From Erythroxylum novogranatense (lineage: Eukaryota > Streptophyta > Magnoliopsida > Malpighiales > Erythroxylaceae), in contig CM057233.1 in NCBI GenBank assembly GCA_029891385.1, positions 26,789,352-26,853,351 of the forward strand: a DNA stretch of 64,000 nt, read 5' to 3'. A program made the translations under genes and the position numbers. The first letter of the stretch is position 1, and every line of letters starts with the position of its first letter. This document shows positions 34,011-46,783 of the stretch, piece after piece. The notes beneath the pieces are model-generated. The model was not told the origin of the DNA. It did not search any database and saw only the letters and a list, made by a program, of their open reading frames with translations.

Positions 34011-34779
34011 TTTACTGGGTTGGAAGAAAAGGTCTACAAGTTGCTCAGTTGCTCTTTATGATTCTTGTGTTAACGTACCTACAATTACACAAGAAAAGTA
34101 GTAAAGTCCTTAAATCAAAAGAATTCAAATTGTATAAGATTCTAAACTCAATCCCCCACAATGGTCTAAAAAAAAAACTTATTGAAACTTTTATATAAAA
34201 ACTCTCAATACTACAAATACACAGATCTTATCTTCTAGTATAAAAAATATCATTCCTATGAGGATTGATTAGTCACCTAGCAACTTGAATGCACTTTGTC
34301 TAAGGTAATAAAAATTTGAATAAATTTAATTAAAATAAATTAGCTAAATTGAAATAACTAATAAAACTAAACAATTGAATAATTGAAGATAGCAATAAGA
34401 ATGAAGTTAATCAATAATGGAAACTTAGGGTTATTCTATTCTTATTCTGACTTCTTTTTTTCTTGTTAATTCAATTATGTTTGATCCTAGATATCCTAAG
34501 GTTTTGATTCCCCTCTCTCGAAATCTAATTAAGTAATCCCAATTGAAATAAAAAACAACATAATTGCAACCTTTTGATTTACAAGACGACTCCAAAATAG
34601 TCAATTTGAGTTGAAGCAATCTTAAGGATAATTAACTCATAATTAATATCTCTCTTTAATTATATATTAATTTGATGTTTTTAGGTCTATTAAGTTACCA
34701 ACTCTCATTGCACACCTTAGCATAAATAACTTGATTGAATTTCTTGATTTATTATCAAGTATAGGTATAACAAATATCA
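34011..34779. other. Non-coding repeat-like sequence, unassigned
   Basis: A+T-rich with no domain recognised. Phrases such as aatcccccacaatgg and tttgattcccctctctcg are reminiscent of spacer regions of Tat/Athila gypsy elements, which would fit the neighbouring gag fragment. This is only an impression. Confidence 0.35.
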
Positions 34780-35640
34780 TAATGAAATAATATATTTTGA
34801 ATTCAACACGAATAAAGTTTTAACAAAAAAGATTTAGAATAATCCTTTGTATGGATTTAGAAATCCATAATCATGTCCAACATCCTACTAATCCAAATTA
34901 ACATCTAAGATAATGAAAATATAAGAATTTCGAAGAAAGAAAACAACTTTTTCTCTTGATTTAGAAACTATGGAGTTGATCTTGATGTCTCCGGTTTGAT
35001 CTCTTTAATTATTATATGCAGCCTCCTTTTTGATGTTTGCCTTTTCCTTCAATACTTTTTAAGGCTACTTTTTAAAAAAATATTTTTAAAGCTTTTAGGG
35101 TTCTTTTTATGGTTGCTTACTTAATTTGGTTCCAAAAATAGCCTCGAAATGTCAAGAATACAAAATTTTGTGTGCTGGAAAAGTTGCACAAGATCGTGTA
35201 TTTATTCTTTCTGGAACGATCATGCATCTTATGTAGTTGCTTTGTGCATAATCATACAATTGATGGATTATCACGCATCTTCTTATTCTTTAAGTTCTTC
35301 TTCATCTTTTCTTCAATTCTTTTTGTTTCCTCTCACTAATAAACACATCAACACCATTGAAACATAATATTAAGATCGAATCCTTCGTTTGAAATAATCG
35401 AGAAATAAAAACAAATAAAAGCATTAACAAGAACACAATTATAAGTGCTAAGCACATGATTATCATCTAAAAAACACTTAAATGCATACTTAAACCTCTA
35501 GAAAACATACTATAATATTCACCTATCAACAACACTACACTTAAATCTTTAATTGTCCCCAAGAAAAACTAAAACCATAAACAAACAAAACACAAAAACA
35601 TATAATCATGCAATAATGCAATAATGGTACAAGTCCTTTA
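34780..35640. repeat. Dispersed repeat R1, copy B (uninterrupted)
   Basis: Collinear with 10880-11620 plus 13367-13636. It shows R1 in continuous form and thereby defines the gypsy fragment at 11621-13366 as an insertion. Identity by eye is moderate with many indels, so the copies are old. No coding content is recognised. Confidence 0.8.
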
Positions 35641-36339
35641 ACAACTTCCAAGATAACCAGATAGATGATCTAATGGTACTCATAACTAATCTAATGAACA
35701 ACTATTGAAGATTACCATAGGACTTTAGTTAATTGAGAGTTTACAATATAGTTCTAGTGATAAATCCAATTAATCTTCTTTCATTATAGCGTAAGTTTTA
35801 ATCTTGTGGACAATCCTACTAGTGGTTTCCTTAATTATACAAGTTTGGTTACCAAAGGTTAAGTTTCTTTCTTTCTATATGAAGTAAACCAAACATTAAA
35901 AATCATTTTGAATAGTTTAAGTATCCTTTATGTCTCAATTTTCAAATCTATGACTTATTAAAGTATTTTTCAGCCATCCTTTTAAAGAGGGAAGCAAGTT
36001 GAATATGTTAAGCATAGTAGCATAATCACACTAAAAAAGTTGTGACTTAAGGATTTATGGTCCCTTTGGCATAAGAGACAGTGTAGGTCATTGATATATG
36101 CTTAATGTTGATTCATTTCATCTACCACACTTAGTGATTAATGCCTTATAAATGTTTAAGATACTCACTTTAGCTCATATGTGATCTTAGATACATTTGG
36201 GAAGTAAATGAGCTAAAGTGACCTAAAAGCATGTTCATTGAAGCCATATTCTCAATGTCCATACTCTATTGATCCATGGAGCAAGAAGAAGATGAGATTA
36301 AAAGAAGAAGAGACGAAATGTGAAGAATTAAGGTGAAAG
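35641..36339. other. Unassigned non-coding stretch
   Basis: A+T-rich with only tiny open frames. It may continue the repeat unit carrying R1, but it does not match the sequence after R1 copy A. Confidence 0.35.
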
Positions 36340-36830
36340 ACCACTCACAACTTGTTGGAAAATTGTCACAGCTGTGAGTAGAGGAGTCTCACAGTTGTGA
36401 CAGCCAGCTTCATGGGCTTGAGACTTTCTCACGCCCATGCATTCTTCTTATGCTTTTTGACAGCCCATTTCTCATAGTGATGCCAACTACCATGCTTCCT
36501 TGTTGCCAGCTCCCATGCCATGTTCTCATGCTTCTTGACAACTCTCATGCACTTGCCATGCTCTCATGGTGATAGCTCCTAAGCATGCATGCCTCTTATC
36601 CAGCAAGTTGCTTCTCACACCAACGCCCACACAATGTCATTCCAGCCAGCTCCCATGCATTCTTCTCATGAGAGTTGCCTTCTCACCCATGCTTCTCATG
36701 GACAACATCCATGCAAGCCATGCTTCTCATGATCGTGAGAAGCTAGTCACGATTGTAACATGTTAAGTCACACCCGTGAGGCCTTCTCACATCCGTGAGA
36801 AGTGCCAAGTGTCCCATAATTGGCAGGTGT
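36340..36830. repeat. Degenerate palindromic/word-repeat module (tctcatgctt, cac-gtgag words)
   Basis: The region is built from recurring words: catgcttctcatg, cccatgcattcttctcatg, and imperfect palindromes such as cacagctgtgag, cacagttgtgac, cacgattgt and cacccgtgag. It is more G+C-rich than its flanks. Open frames across it (for example 36566-36766) are low-complexity products of the repetition. It looks like the modules found in the long LTRs of this window. Confidence 0.65.
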
Positions 36831-37860
36831 CCCTCGGTTAAACCTAGTTTTATTTAAATGGAAATGTTAAATGACGACAGAAAGAGGAGATATTTGGGAC
36901 ATAACCTAGCTGACATTTTTTCTTTCATTTCTCTTCTATTTTTTCCATAATTGTTACATTTAATGTTCTATTTCGATCCTTCAAAATTTGAACTATGTCT
37001 CTTTGTTCTTGTGAATCTGAATCGCTTGTAAATAACAAATCAAGTCCCGTAAGATCGATCTCGTGTCTCCTTTTCCTAGTTGCTTTCCTTAATTTCTTTG
37101 TGGTTTTCTCATTCTCTCCAAATCAAACTGTAAACCAAAATTAGAAGAATGAATATTATTCATAAACTAAGTGGCAAAAAAATATAAACAAAAACTAAAC
37201 ATAAAAATTTAAAAATTAAAAATTGCGCCAGAAACTAAAAACTTTCGAAAACTCCTAGAAACTGATCGAATTTGGCCCAAAACCACTAGGGCTAATGATC
37301 TAATAGATCAATTAGTTTTGTTCAGGACGTCTGTTACCTGCAAAAAAAGGTATTTTTGAGCTAGAAACATATAAAAAATTATGCTAAATGAAAAAAATTG
37401 ACGATAATTAAAATTATGAATTTTTAATTTTGTCTAATTAAAGATATATATGATTTTTTTCAGTAGTAGGTCATAGCAAAAACACACAAAATCAATTAAG
37501 ACCCTTCCTCGACAACAATGCTAAAAATTTGATGAGCTTATCGAGGGTTATCAAAAATAAACCTTGCTCCTAAAAATTAGACTTGTAGAAGTGGGAATAA
37601 GAGTCGATCCATAGAGAAAGGCAATTGAAAATGTATGTAAATTACTACTAAAATTGATGAGGGGTTTTGTTTGTCGCGAATAAAGTATAAAGCTAATAAA
37701 GCTAACCAATTAACCTTAATTATTAGATGATCTAAGCCCAACATGAAGGACTTAATCTAATAGCAACATTAAGCAATATAAAGATCAATAAATCAAAGTT
37801 CCTTTAATCACTAGCGATTAAGAGATACTTAGCCTATTATTCTTCCTAAGATTTCATAAT
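36831..37860. other. Non-coding, probably LTR/leader of an unidentified retroelement
   Basis: After the word-repeat module comes agttttatttaaatgg (possible TATA context, near 36848) and mixed A+T-rich sequence. No primer-binding site, gag or terminal repeats could be recognised, so assignment stays open. Confidence 0.3.
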
Positions 37861-39499
37861 TGTAAGGTTCTGGTCATGCATCACATACATAATATATATC
37901 AAATATATGCAGCGAAAAATAAAACAGAACCTCAAAAATCAGATCTACTCGTGCATATAGATATAGAAAACAAAAACATGAAATGTAAGATGTTTATTTA
38001 CCTTTACGACGATTTCCTTCGTTCTTTAACCTTCTCCTTGTTGGGTTGTTGTAAACCACAATGATCAAAGTAGACCATCTCTAATGAAAGTCCACATGAA
38101 GATAGAAGGATGAAACCTCACTAGGAGATGGCTAGAATTCTTTCTTTGTGCTAACAAAGACAAGAACTCTTGTAAGAGTTAGAAAGAAAAAGGTTATGTG
38201 TGTAAGAAAGAACCTTTTTTTTCACTTGTGTCTTACACAAGATGCATGAAAATCTTCTTTATTTTTTGCACCATTTCGCCTTCCATAACCCTCATCACTA
38301 ATGGAGAGTTATGGGAAGCTAATGGTCATGAATAACATGCATTAATGGAAGCTATGGGAAGTTAATGACCATGAATAGCATGCATTAATGGAAGTTATGA
38401 GAAGTTAATGACCAAGAATAACATGCATTAATGGAAGTTTTAGGAAGTTAATGACCAAATTGGCAGCCAACTACACTTGTGTCTAATCTATTCCATGCAA
38501 CATTTTCTACCATAATCACATTGTGATACAATCTCAAAACACTCTCTCATATCTTGAATCACCATTCAACACCATTTTACTCATCTTTCAGATCTCCTAT
38601 GTATGTGACCCATTAGGTTCCCAGTTATGTTGGCTACTTGAATTAACACTTAATTCAAGTAAGTCAAAGGCAGTATCTAGCAACACGTTATGACCTCCAT
38701 TTGGCCAGAAAGTTAATGGTTTGACTATGAACCCTTCCATACACAATGTTGCCATGCAATTCATCCTTTTATCATCTATACCCCACTTGGTTCAGAGTAT
38801 GGTCAAAGTGTCAACTCCTACTAGACTGATTATGTCACATCTTGTCCAAGAGATATTAGATCTTATCCTGAGGATCTTATTACTCTATGTATCATTGAAG
38901 ATTCTCTTCATGACACATATCTGTTCTGGCCAGAGAATCCCAAGTAATGACCCCGATAAGAGGCCGTAGGTATCATGGAGTGGTAAATCCTTTATTGGCT
39001 ACTTAACTACCTCTGAATTCCTCAAGTTGTACCTAATCACCACCCTATGAGTAACCCCTGAAAGGCACTGATGAATAGAGTTAAAGCACATGATTAGTAT
39101 GTGAGATATCCTTGAGCACCTCAAGTCCAAGGATACTTGCACCATTATTATGATGAGACTATCATTAACACTAGAATAGAATATCCATATGATTGTCTCA
39201 TAGTAAGTCAATCCAATGTACTTACTACCCTTAGTAAGCAACCATATGTTAACTTTAAACAACTCATGTCTATAGCTTATGAGACCTACTGCTTGATCCA
39301 ATTAAGGAATCTAACATATGCTAGTCTATCTAGATTAATGATATCCTATCTCATTAATTCTATTACTAGGGAAAGTTTAAATACTAACTGTTGGATCCCG
39401 TTTCCATAGCCCAACATTCGGAGTCATAAAATGTGAGCATGTTACCCTGTAGGGTCATTTCAATGAAATCTCCTTAGCTATTATCAGATCATCTTCATT
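37861..39499. other. Non-coding repeat-like DNA with local tandem duplication
   Basis: No protein domain is recognised. A short tandem block at 38325-38460 repeats tatgggaagttaatgaccatgaat-type units (about 3-4 copies, period near 57). The remainder, with moderate G+C and a TGTTGGATCCCG phrase at 39389 resembling a gypsy LTR end, may be internal or LTR sequence of the minus-strand gypsy element to the right. Confidence 0.4.
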
Positions 39500-39510
39500 C
39501 TCTGATACCA
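39500..39510 (-). other. Primer-binding site remnant of minus-strand gypsy element
   Basis: The minus strand reads TGGTATCAGAG (plus strand ctctgatacca) four bases from the LTR terminus at 39515. This is the initiator-Met-tRNA type. It marks the LTR to its right as a 5' LTR. Confidence 0.85.
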
Positions 39511-39624
39511 AAACTGCTGGGTCCCAATTTTTCGGAGCCTAACTCTTGAAACTCATGTAAACCGTGAGCGTCTTACTATCGAAAACCCTTCATTTGGAAG
39601 GAAAAATCCTTCGGAAGTAAATGG

Positions 39625-39825
39625 CGGGTTCGCCACAAAAAACTCTATGTTTCACCACGGAGAACGAACGAGAACTTTTGCTTAGACCCGTAGGAAAAAG
39701 TTTGCCGCAGTGACCTGATATGTTCACCGTGGCGAAGTTCCAAGATTACGCGAGAATTGCTCTTGGGAAAAGGTTCGTCGCAACGATCCTTGTGGTTTCG
39801 CCGTGGTGAAACCCCTAGAATCACA
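39625..39825 (-). repeat. Three-unit palindromic word module (cgccgtggtgaa type)
   Basis: Three units of about 70-80 bp each pair a gttcgccacaa/gtttgccgcag/gttcgtcgcaa start with a tttcaccacgg/ttcaccgtggcgaa/ttcgccgtggtgaa end. This makes mutually complementary short words. G+C content is raised. Confidence 0.72.
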
Positions 39826-40209
39826 ACCCCTTAACCTAAAATTTCCAATGGTTTCTACATCACTCTTTCCTTACTTTCATTTTATGTTGTCCCAAAATTA
39901 CTCCCTCTAATGCATCATCATTTCATAAAAAATCAATATTATCTCATCATACTCTCCAATCTCTTTTCATTTAATTCATTTCTTACTAATAATTCTCATT
40001 ATTCATAATTCCTATCTTTCTCACATAACATCTTACTTATATATATGTAACAACAATTCATAATCAAAATAATCATCTCAAATCGATAACTTCCTCAAGT
40101 ATACCTAATTTCAATTTAACCTCATCCATACATAATTTCATATTTCAACATAACATCAAAAGTAACAATTTTTACAAATCTTCAATGACATTTCAAGCCA
40201 CAATACATC

Positions 40210-43200
40210 TGTAACATCCCATTACTAGTGGGAAGGGTAGAATGGTAGATGGGAGTGACTGATGAGAGTTAGATGCATTTCTATTTTCATGCACGATATG
40301 CCATACACTTATACATAAATAGTGAATTTATTTGCACATGAAAAATAATTATACATGCATTCATGAATAATTTCGGGTATAATTGGATTGATTGAGAATT
40401 TTGAGAATTATGAATGTTTTTACATTGGAAATATTAGTGAATTGTGGAGATACCATATTTGTAGGTGTTGGTGAATTTTGGAGTATTGAGAAAGATATAT
40501 ACATATATATATATATATATATAGGAAGCCAGAAATTAAAAAAAGCTTTGGAGATAGTTGGATTATAAAGATGATAGTCAAGGGAGTTAGTTTCAAAAGA
40601 AACTAAGTTAGAACTTGGGTATTGGGTAAGTGACAAGTGTCACTTAGGCTTTTGTACTCTTTCTAGGAGTAGGTCACTATTCCTTGAGAGTTGACAGGTT
40701 AAGTCTTGTTCAAGTCCCTTCTTCATTATCATCTTTCTAAAACTTCTTTTTTTTTTTAACTCAGAGTTTTCCAACAAGTACCTTCTGAAAGACTTCTGTG
40801 TTTTCCTTTCTTTCACCAAACCTACTTCGCCATTTGTGTCCCCTGCCTTGAGAAAGAAGAGAAACTGGTCATTGCATTCAATGAAGTACGTAAAACGTGT
40901 GGAGTTTTGGGCTTGAAGATTTTGGAGTTTTTCAGCAGGTAAGTGGTGAAGAAATCCCTTACAGCTAGGGATTTGTGAAATAGAGTTGATAAATTACTGT
41001 CATCTCTATGGAAAATGTCATTTATGTGGTTGTTCATAAATACTGGGTAGTTGGGAAGAAATAAATTTAGTTATAGTGTTAAATTAGTTCTTGAGAAAAA
41101 TTTTGGCGTTTTGGTGATGTAAAATATTGAAAGTTTGAAAATCTGGAAATTTCTCACAAAGTATGTTTTAGTCCTTTAGCCATAACGTTTTTTGTGGATG
41201 TTCTAATGAGATGATTCTTGAATTGAATTAAAGTAGAGATACATGGATACATGTTGTGTGAAGACATCGAATCTTAGTTCTATCTCTAAAAGTCTCAAAA
41301 TTCAAGAAGTTATGGAGGTAATCCGGTATGATGGTGTGTGTGTGGAAAAATTCGTATTCGGACTTTAGGGATGAATATGGGAATGATATAAAGATATTTT
41401 AGCCAATATGCCTCTGAAAAGTTGTAGATCTTTCTTTTAGCTTTCCAACAGTATATAGCATGAAAAATTTAGATATCGGAGTCAAAAGTTATGGCCCTTA
41501 TAAGTGAAGATGTTCTACGGATGGAAATGAGACGATAGAAAAGCAGACGATGGAAATGAGACGATAGAAAAGCAGACGATGGAAATGAGACGATAGAAAA
41601 GCAGATGATGGAAATGAGAGGATAGAAAAGTAGACGATGGAAATGAGACGATAGAAAAGCAGACGATGGAAATGAGACGATAGAAATGAGACGATGGAAA
41701 AAACTAAGGCGAAAGCAAAAATAGACTGGATTCTTTTGGTCATAACTTCTTCTCTAGACCTACAAATGACCTAATTTTTGAAGCATTGGATTCCTAACAC
41801 ATTTCTTTATCTCTTCAAAAACATTTATGGTTTTTGGTATTAAATTGAAAATATTAATTCAATCGAAGTAAGGGTATCGGTGGAAGGAACATGAACTAGA
41901 TATTTTACTGAACATGTTTTAGTATTTTGATTAGATCTTGGTCTGTAGGATTTCAATTGAGGAGATTCTTGATTTTTAGTAAACTAGAGTAATAGGGATA
42001 CAAATCATATGAAGAAACTGAATCTTGATCCAGTCTCTAAGGTGTTCAATTTCTAGATGGAAGTTGGGTATAGTACACTGTTTTGGAGAGGAACAGTCTG
42101 AGAATGTTTGAGGCATATCTTCCAAATTACTGAATCAAATTGAGTGATTTTAGTGTCCATGAAGAGATAAAAGATAGAGTAACACTTTCCTAGAAGAGAG
42201 TGGGCTCAAATTTCCCAATTTTTATGTTCTGATTGAATGTGGACAGTAAACTCGAAAGGGTGTTTCAGGAAGTCTGAAAGTAAGCCAGTGAGTAATGAAT
42301 TATGTTTTCAATGGTTCTAATGAGGCATAAACCGAAGTATTGGTTATACTTAAGTGAATTTTGGTATGGGGGATAGTGTTGAGTAGAATATTAGAAGTGA
42401 TACCCGAGATTATCATGAACATGCATTGTACATAATCCATTTCATACATGTGCATTATTGAATAACTTCCAGACGTTGCCGGATCTTCCAGAAATTAGCT
42501 TCGGGAACAATCTGTGAGTAACCTAAATGGTCTCACTCAATAACTTGTCTGTTTTAGAATATGTTTTGAATGAGTTATTTAAGTGCTCCAAACATGTGAA
42601 AATTGTGAACGTGCACATGAATGTAAAAGCGTGCTCAGCATTCTGCTGAATGCCGGACTAAGGTCCGATGATGAATGTGATCAAAATGTGAATGTGCATC
42701 CATGTGATTGACTGAGGATTATGTTATGTGAAACATTCATTACATGAATGCATGTAAGATAAAGGAAGTTACGACCAGAGTTGCCAGGATAAAGAGCTTA
42801 AAGCTTAGAATGTGAATAGAGCCTTGGGCTCTAGTGTGATTGTCCCTGATATCCACTAAGGGATATGGGACGTTATATGACAAAGCTCGACATCCATGAA
42901 GGGATGAGCTGGCAAAAAGGCACTCGATCATAATGACAATAATAAATGAAAGTGAGTCTCACGTGTATTGCCAATTATAATTGATGTGTGTTTTGTATGA
43001 CCAATGTGATATATTGTGAATATGCAATGAGGTGATTATTATGTTATGAGCAATGATGTGATGCATGAATTGAGTGAACCATCGATGATGGTTTCGCAAA
43101 ACTCAGTAAAATTGCAATGTTGTCTTTTCAGGACCGAGAGACAAGCCTAACTACTAAAGAGGCTCTACCATCCGGGTAGATTGTGATTGGTGAGAGAGAT

Positions 43201-43537
43201 CATGGCTTAAAGGTCGGTCATCTGGGGTCCTTTTGGGTGGTTTAGATAACTTTGATGTACTTTCCTCATTCATGTAGTACTATTGTATTAGGTTTCTGAT
43301 GATGTATATATGGATAATGTTGAAAGACAATGTAGACTTCGATTTTGCGAAATGCAATGAGGAAAAAGTTGGTTTTAAAATATTGTGATCTTCTTATGAT
43401 GCTTTATAAGTGAATTATGTTGCCAGCCATATGAAGGGCATGTAGTGATCGATCGTAGATTTTCCTTATCGTAAGATATGTATCGGAATGACCTTCTGGT
43501 ATCCCGGTGTATACCCTACAGTAAGGGGGGTGCTACA
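40210..43537 (+). mobile_element. Ty3/gypsy solo LTR, 3,328 bp
   Basis: It begins TGTAACATCCCATTA and ends GGGGTGCTACA, flanked by perfect 5-bp duplications ACATC (40205-40209; 43538-43542). The start and the 3' region (accatcgatgatggttt, ttttcaggaccgagagac) match the 5' LTR at 57181-61471, so both belong to one family. No coding domain. It is inserted in antisense orientation into another gypsy LTR. It also contains an (AT)n tract at about 40498-40522 and a minisatellite at 41519-41705. Confidence 0.95.
41519..41705 (+). repeat. Minisatellite, 29-bp unit, about 6 copies
   Basis: The unit gatggaaatgagacgatag plus aaaagcagac is repeated about six times, the last units being truncated. Both strands show open frames through it, which is an effect of repetition. 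It sits just before the conserved ggtcataacttcttctc motif of the LTR. Confidence 0.92.
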
Positions 43538-44844
43538 ACATCAATGACTCAAAACTCCAAATACAAAAGTTATATGAACTAATAATCCTTCAAATGTGGC
43601 TAAGCCTTGTATTTTACAACAATAACTTAAATTCCAAAATATGCAGATTTTGGAGTAATGCCCTTATACTTTTGATCACTCAATCTCTTCCTCATCACCT
43701 GAAGATAGGGAGGAATGGGGGTGAGCTTAAACTCGTAGGTAACAAGTTTATAATCGAGAAATAAGCAAAAAACCTTTATAAAACTCATTGTCATTGAACC
43801 TTTTCATAACCATAGCAATTCCGCATTTAAAAATTATAAAACACTTATTTCATGAAATTCTCAATTTGTCAAACAATTCACAATAGTACAAATCATGTAT
43901 GTATCAATCTTGTCAAACATATCATGAGCATATAAGTGCATCAGAATGGTTTGGGTGGATCCAAAACAGAATGTACTACACATTTCTACTTAATGGTCCT
44001 GTGTAGACGTGAACATAACGTACTATTGCAATCCCATTTAATGGTCTTGTGTAGCTGTGAACTTATTGGAGTCCATGAAGGAGCTCCATGCCACTAGCGG
44101 GCAGGTAAGAGAAGCCATTTGTCAAAATGCACTTGACTTAAATGAGGGGACCACCACAAACTCACATAACATGTATTTCATGGCTTACAAAACATATTGC
44201 CCAAAAAGGCACTTTTCGAAAACTTGTTTTTCATGACCACGAAATGTTTCAATTGTATTTCCCTTTCATAATTCATTCACAAAATTCATATACCAAACAT
44301 ATGAAGATTTCTCAAATCATTCACTAATAATAATATGAAATCATTTAATTCTATTGCTTTTGAAAACATAGTCATGGCTCATTGACTCTATTATAAACAT
44401 GAAACCTACCTTGATTTCCTTGCTTAAAGGTGCCTCACCCTTTGCTCCTTTTGTCTTCCTTGATTTCCTTTAACAATAGCCAAAAATTCCATTCAATAGG
44501 AATTCTAATTTATGATTAGGTAAATGAAGAAATTTGATAATACTTTCTTCTAGAACAATGTTCCCCATTGTCTTAAGTCTCTAATGACTCCAAAACATTC
44601 AATTTGGTTCAGTAATCTAAAAGTTATACCCTAAACAATTTCGAACTATTCTTATATTGAAACAGTATTTTATGCTCAAATTCCATCAAAAATTTGAAAT
44701 TCTTAGAGAGTGAAGTGGAAATTTATTTCTTCATACAACTTGTAGCACTATGTCTCTAATTTACTCCAAATAAAAAATTACTCCATTTAGATAACTACAT
44801 AAAAAGTTATGCTTAAAATACCAAAATATGTCCAAGCTGTGTCG

Positions 44845-44920
44845 GAAAAACTTCGCCGCGACGAACTTTGATTTTTTTCAATGTTGGCCACGGCGAAACA
44901 CAGAGTTGGCCCGACGAACT
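44845..44920 (-). repeat. Second cgccgcg/ccacggcg word module in gypsy LTR
   Basis: The words acttcgccgcgacgaactt and ggccacggcgaaacac form imperfect palindromes like those at 39625-39825 in the same LTR. They lie directly upstream, in element sense, of the agcataacttttta motif (44775-44818). Confidence 0.6.
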
Positions 44921-45749
44921 TCCATAGAAACTCTACTCATCTTCCTATTTTTCCATATTTTAACCTCCCACCTTTCACATATAACCCATCTTGAGCATAA
45001 ACCATCTTTTCTACTTAATTTCAAGTTTATGTCAACGCAATATCATTCACAAACCAACTAATGATCTATCTTAGATCATTAACCCCTAAAAGAGAACATT
45101 TGCCTATATCCTTCATCAACAACTTCCTACACATATTCAACTTCATTTTCACTTCTAACTATCACTAAGTATGCTTCATTCAACAAATCAAAAAGAAGGA
45201 TGCTTATACTTGTTTATCCAAAGCTTCTTCAATCACCATGAAACCCTAGCTTAGAAATCCTTAAAAATAACAAAAAAAATTATTCTTTAGTTCTTTCTTT
45301 CTTCCAACACAAACCACACACAAATTCATTTCTCTAAACCCTTTTGTAACAAAGCAAGAAGGAGAGATGATTACCTTAGCAAATCCCCTTCCTTCTTCTT
45401 CTTTCCACGTTTTTTTCCTCTCCCTTTCTTATTTTCGTTTCTTCTCTCTTCTTCTCCCTCACTCACGTTTCTTTCTTCTCAAAATAATGGACAACACTCT
45501 TCTTCTTCTTATTCCCTAAATGAATGTGCAAAGTCCACTTTGCCCTTCCCTTAAGCCTTATAGCCTTTTAACCTTACGTGACTTGCCAATTTTGCCCTTA
45601 ATACAATCTTACTACCTTAATTCAATTAACTAATGTACTAAAATCCTACTCACATTAACATACTAATTAACTCCAAAATTAATCCATCAAAACCTTATAA
45701 TTTATTTAAATCATGTTTAATTGAACAAGAAAAATTTCGGGGGCTAACA

Positions 45750-46250
45750 CTAACATAACTACACATGATAGGAATCTCATTATCATGATCTCATCGTGAT
45801 TTCCTCCATGCTATGTTTTGAATCAAGGAATTTATTATATCAATTTAGAATCAACATCAAATCCATAAATGTATGAACATCGAAATAATGAAAAATTTCT
45901 TTATTAATCATACAATGATTTATACAATAAGTGTTAAAGGTGATTGCCTTTAAAGAACTTCTCTAACAGTAACAACACTAACGAAATTTCTAAATCCTAG
46001 TTTCTAGTTGATTAGCAGTAGATTATCAAACACAATTAACTAGTAGGCCTCCTAGCAATCATGAATGATAATTATAATAATAAGCATGAAAGAACAATAG
46101 AACTCAAAGTCAAATCACAATTTTGATGTTCTGAGGTTTTAATTCCTTCGTCCAAGAATGAGATTAGCTATGCAGGGCCATAGAAGAAGCATTACGGTGT
46201 GAAGGGAATAGAGAGGGGTGTGTGTTGTGAATGAATTTTTCTGGATGTCT
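45750..46250. other. Unassigned non-coding stretch
   Basis: Mostly A+T-rich with no recognisable domain. It probably belongs to an older repeat into which the gypsy LTR and the copia element inserted. Confidence 0.35.
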
Positions 46251-46485
46251 TCCCCTCCTCTTTTCATATAATAAATTAGTAGATAGAAACTGTTATAGAA
46301 TATAGCAGTTGTTATAGCTATTACAAATGGTTGACGTAATTATACGAATTATACAACTAATGTAAATAACATAGTCATAGAGATTTTATCATGATCATAG
46401 GCATTACTTTCCTAGTTTAGCCTTTGTATTCTTATATAAATACCTGTATCATTCTAATAGAATACACAAAAAATCATTATTCTCA
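46250..46485 (+). mobile_element. End of a small copia-type 5' LTR (start uncertain)
   Basis: The segment has the organisation of a short copia LTR: a TATA-like tatataaata at 46433-46442, a run of aatag/aatacac downstream, and the end attattctca at 46485. It is followed by TATTAGAGC (46489-46497), a mutated initiator-Met primer site (TATCAGAGC). The left edge cannot be fixed without the partner LTR. Confidence 0.55.
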
Positions 46486-46783
46486 TAGTATTAGAGCCTA
46501 GTAGAGTTTCTAGGTCTCTTCTTTGAAAGTGTTTTTTTTTTAATTTTCTGCCCTATAGTGAGGCAGTGTATTGTTTATGTGGGTGACACATTTTGGGGAA
46601 AAAACTTTTCTTCACCTCCTCCTTCACAAGACTTTATAGGTGTCGATCGACCATCTCTTCGAATCCAGTTCTCAGATTTCCAACACGTGACTCGCACATG
46701 CTACCCAGTCCCAGATGTCATTTCCACATATTAGTGCATGAGCCCTTGTCTGCTAAAGTAGTTTCTTTCTCTAGCATCGCCTC
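46486..46783 (+). other. Copia leader region, left part
   Basis: Non-coding leader sequence after the primer site, interrupted at 46783 by the LARD-like element and continuing at 56990. Its open frame at 46593 crosses into the inserted element and is not a gene. Confidence 0.5.

Larger units (their letters stand above)
39515..45749 (-). mobile_element. Ty3/gypsy 5' LTR (minus strand), split by a solo LTR
   Basis: Plus-strand termini are TGCTGGGTCCCAA (39515) and TTTCGGGGGCTAACA (45749). Reversed, they match the ends of the solo LTR 14077-18312. Removing the nested LTR 40210-43537 and its duplicated 5 bases leaves about 2.9 kb. A primer-binding site adjoins the left edge. Beyond it no gag or pol is recognised, so the element is truncated or non-autonomous. 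Flanks 39510-39514 (aaaac) and 45750-45754 (ctaac) do not match perfectly, which also argues against a simple solo LTR. Confidence 0.75.

Noticed and set aside
37876..39409. Several short open frames considered as small host genes
   Set aside because: No start context, splice pattern or domain supports them, and the surrounding DNA looks like retroelement debris.
41498..41743. Ser/His-rich minus-strand repeat protein
   Set aside because: It is the translation of a 29-bp minisatellite inside a solo LTR; 29 is not a multiple of three, so the frame is accidental.
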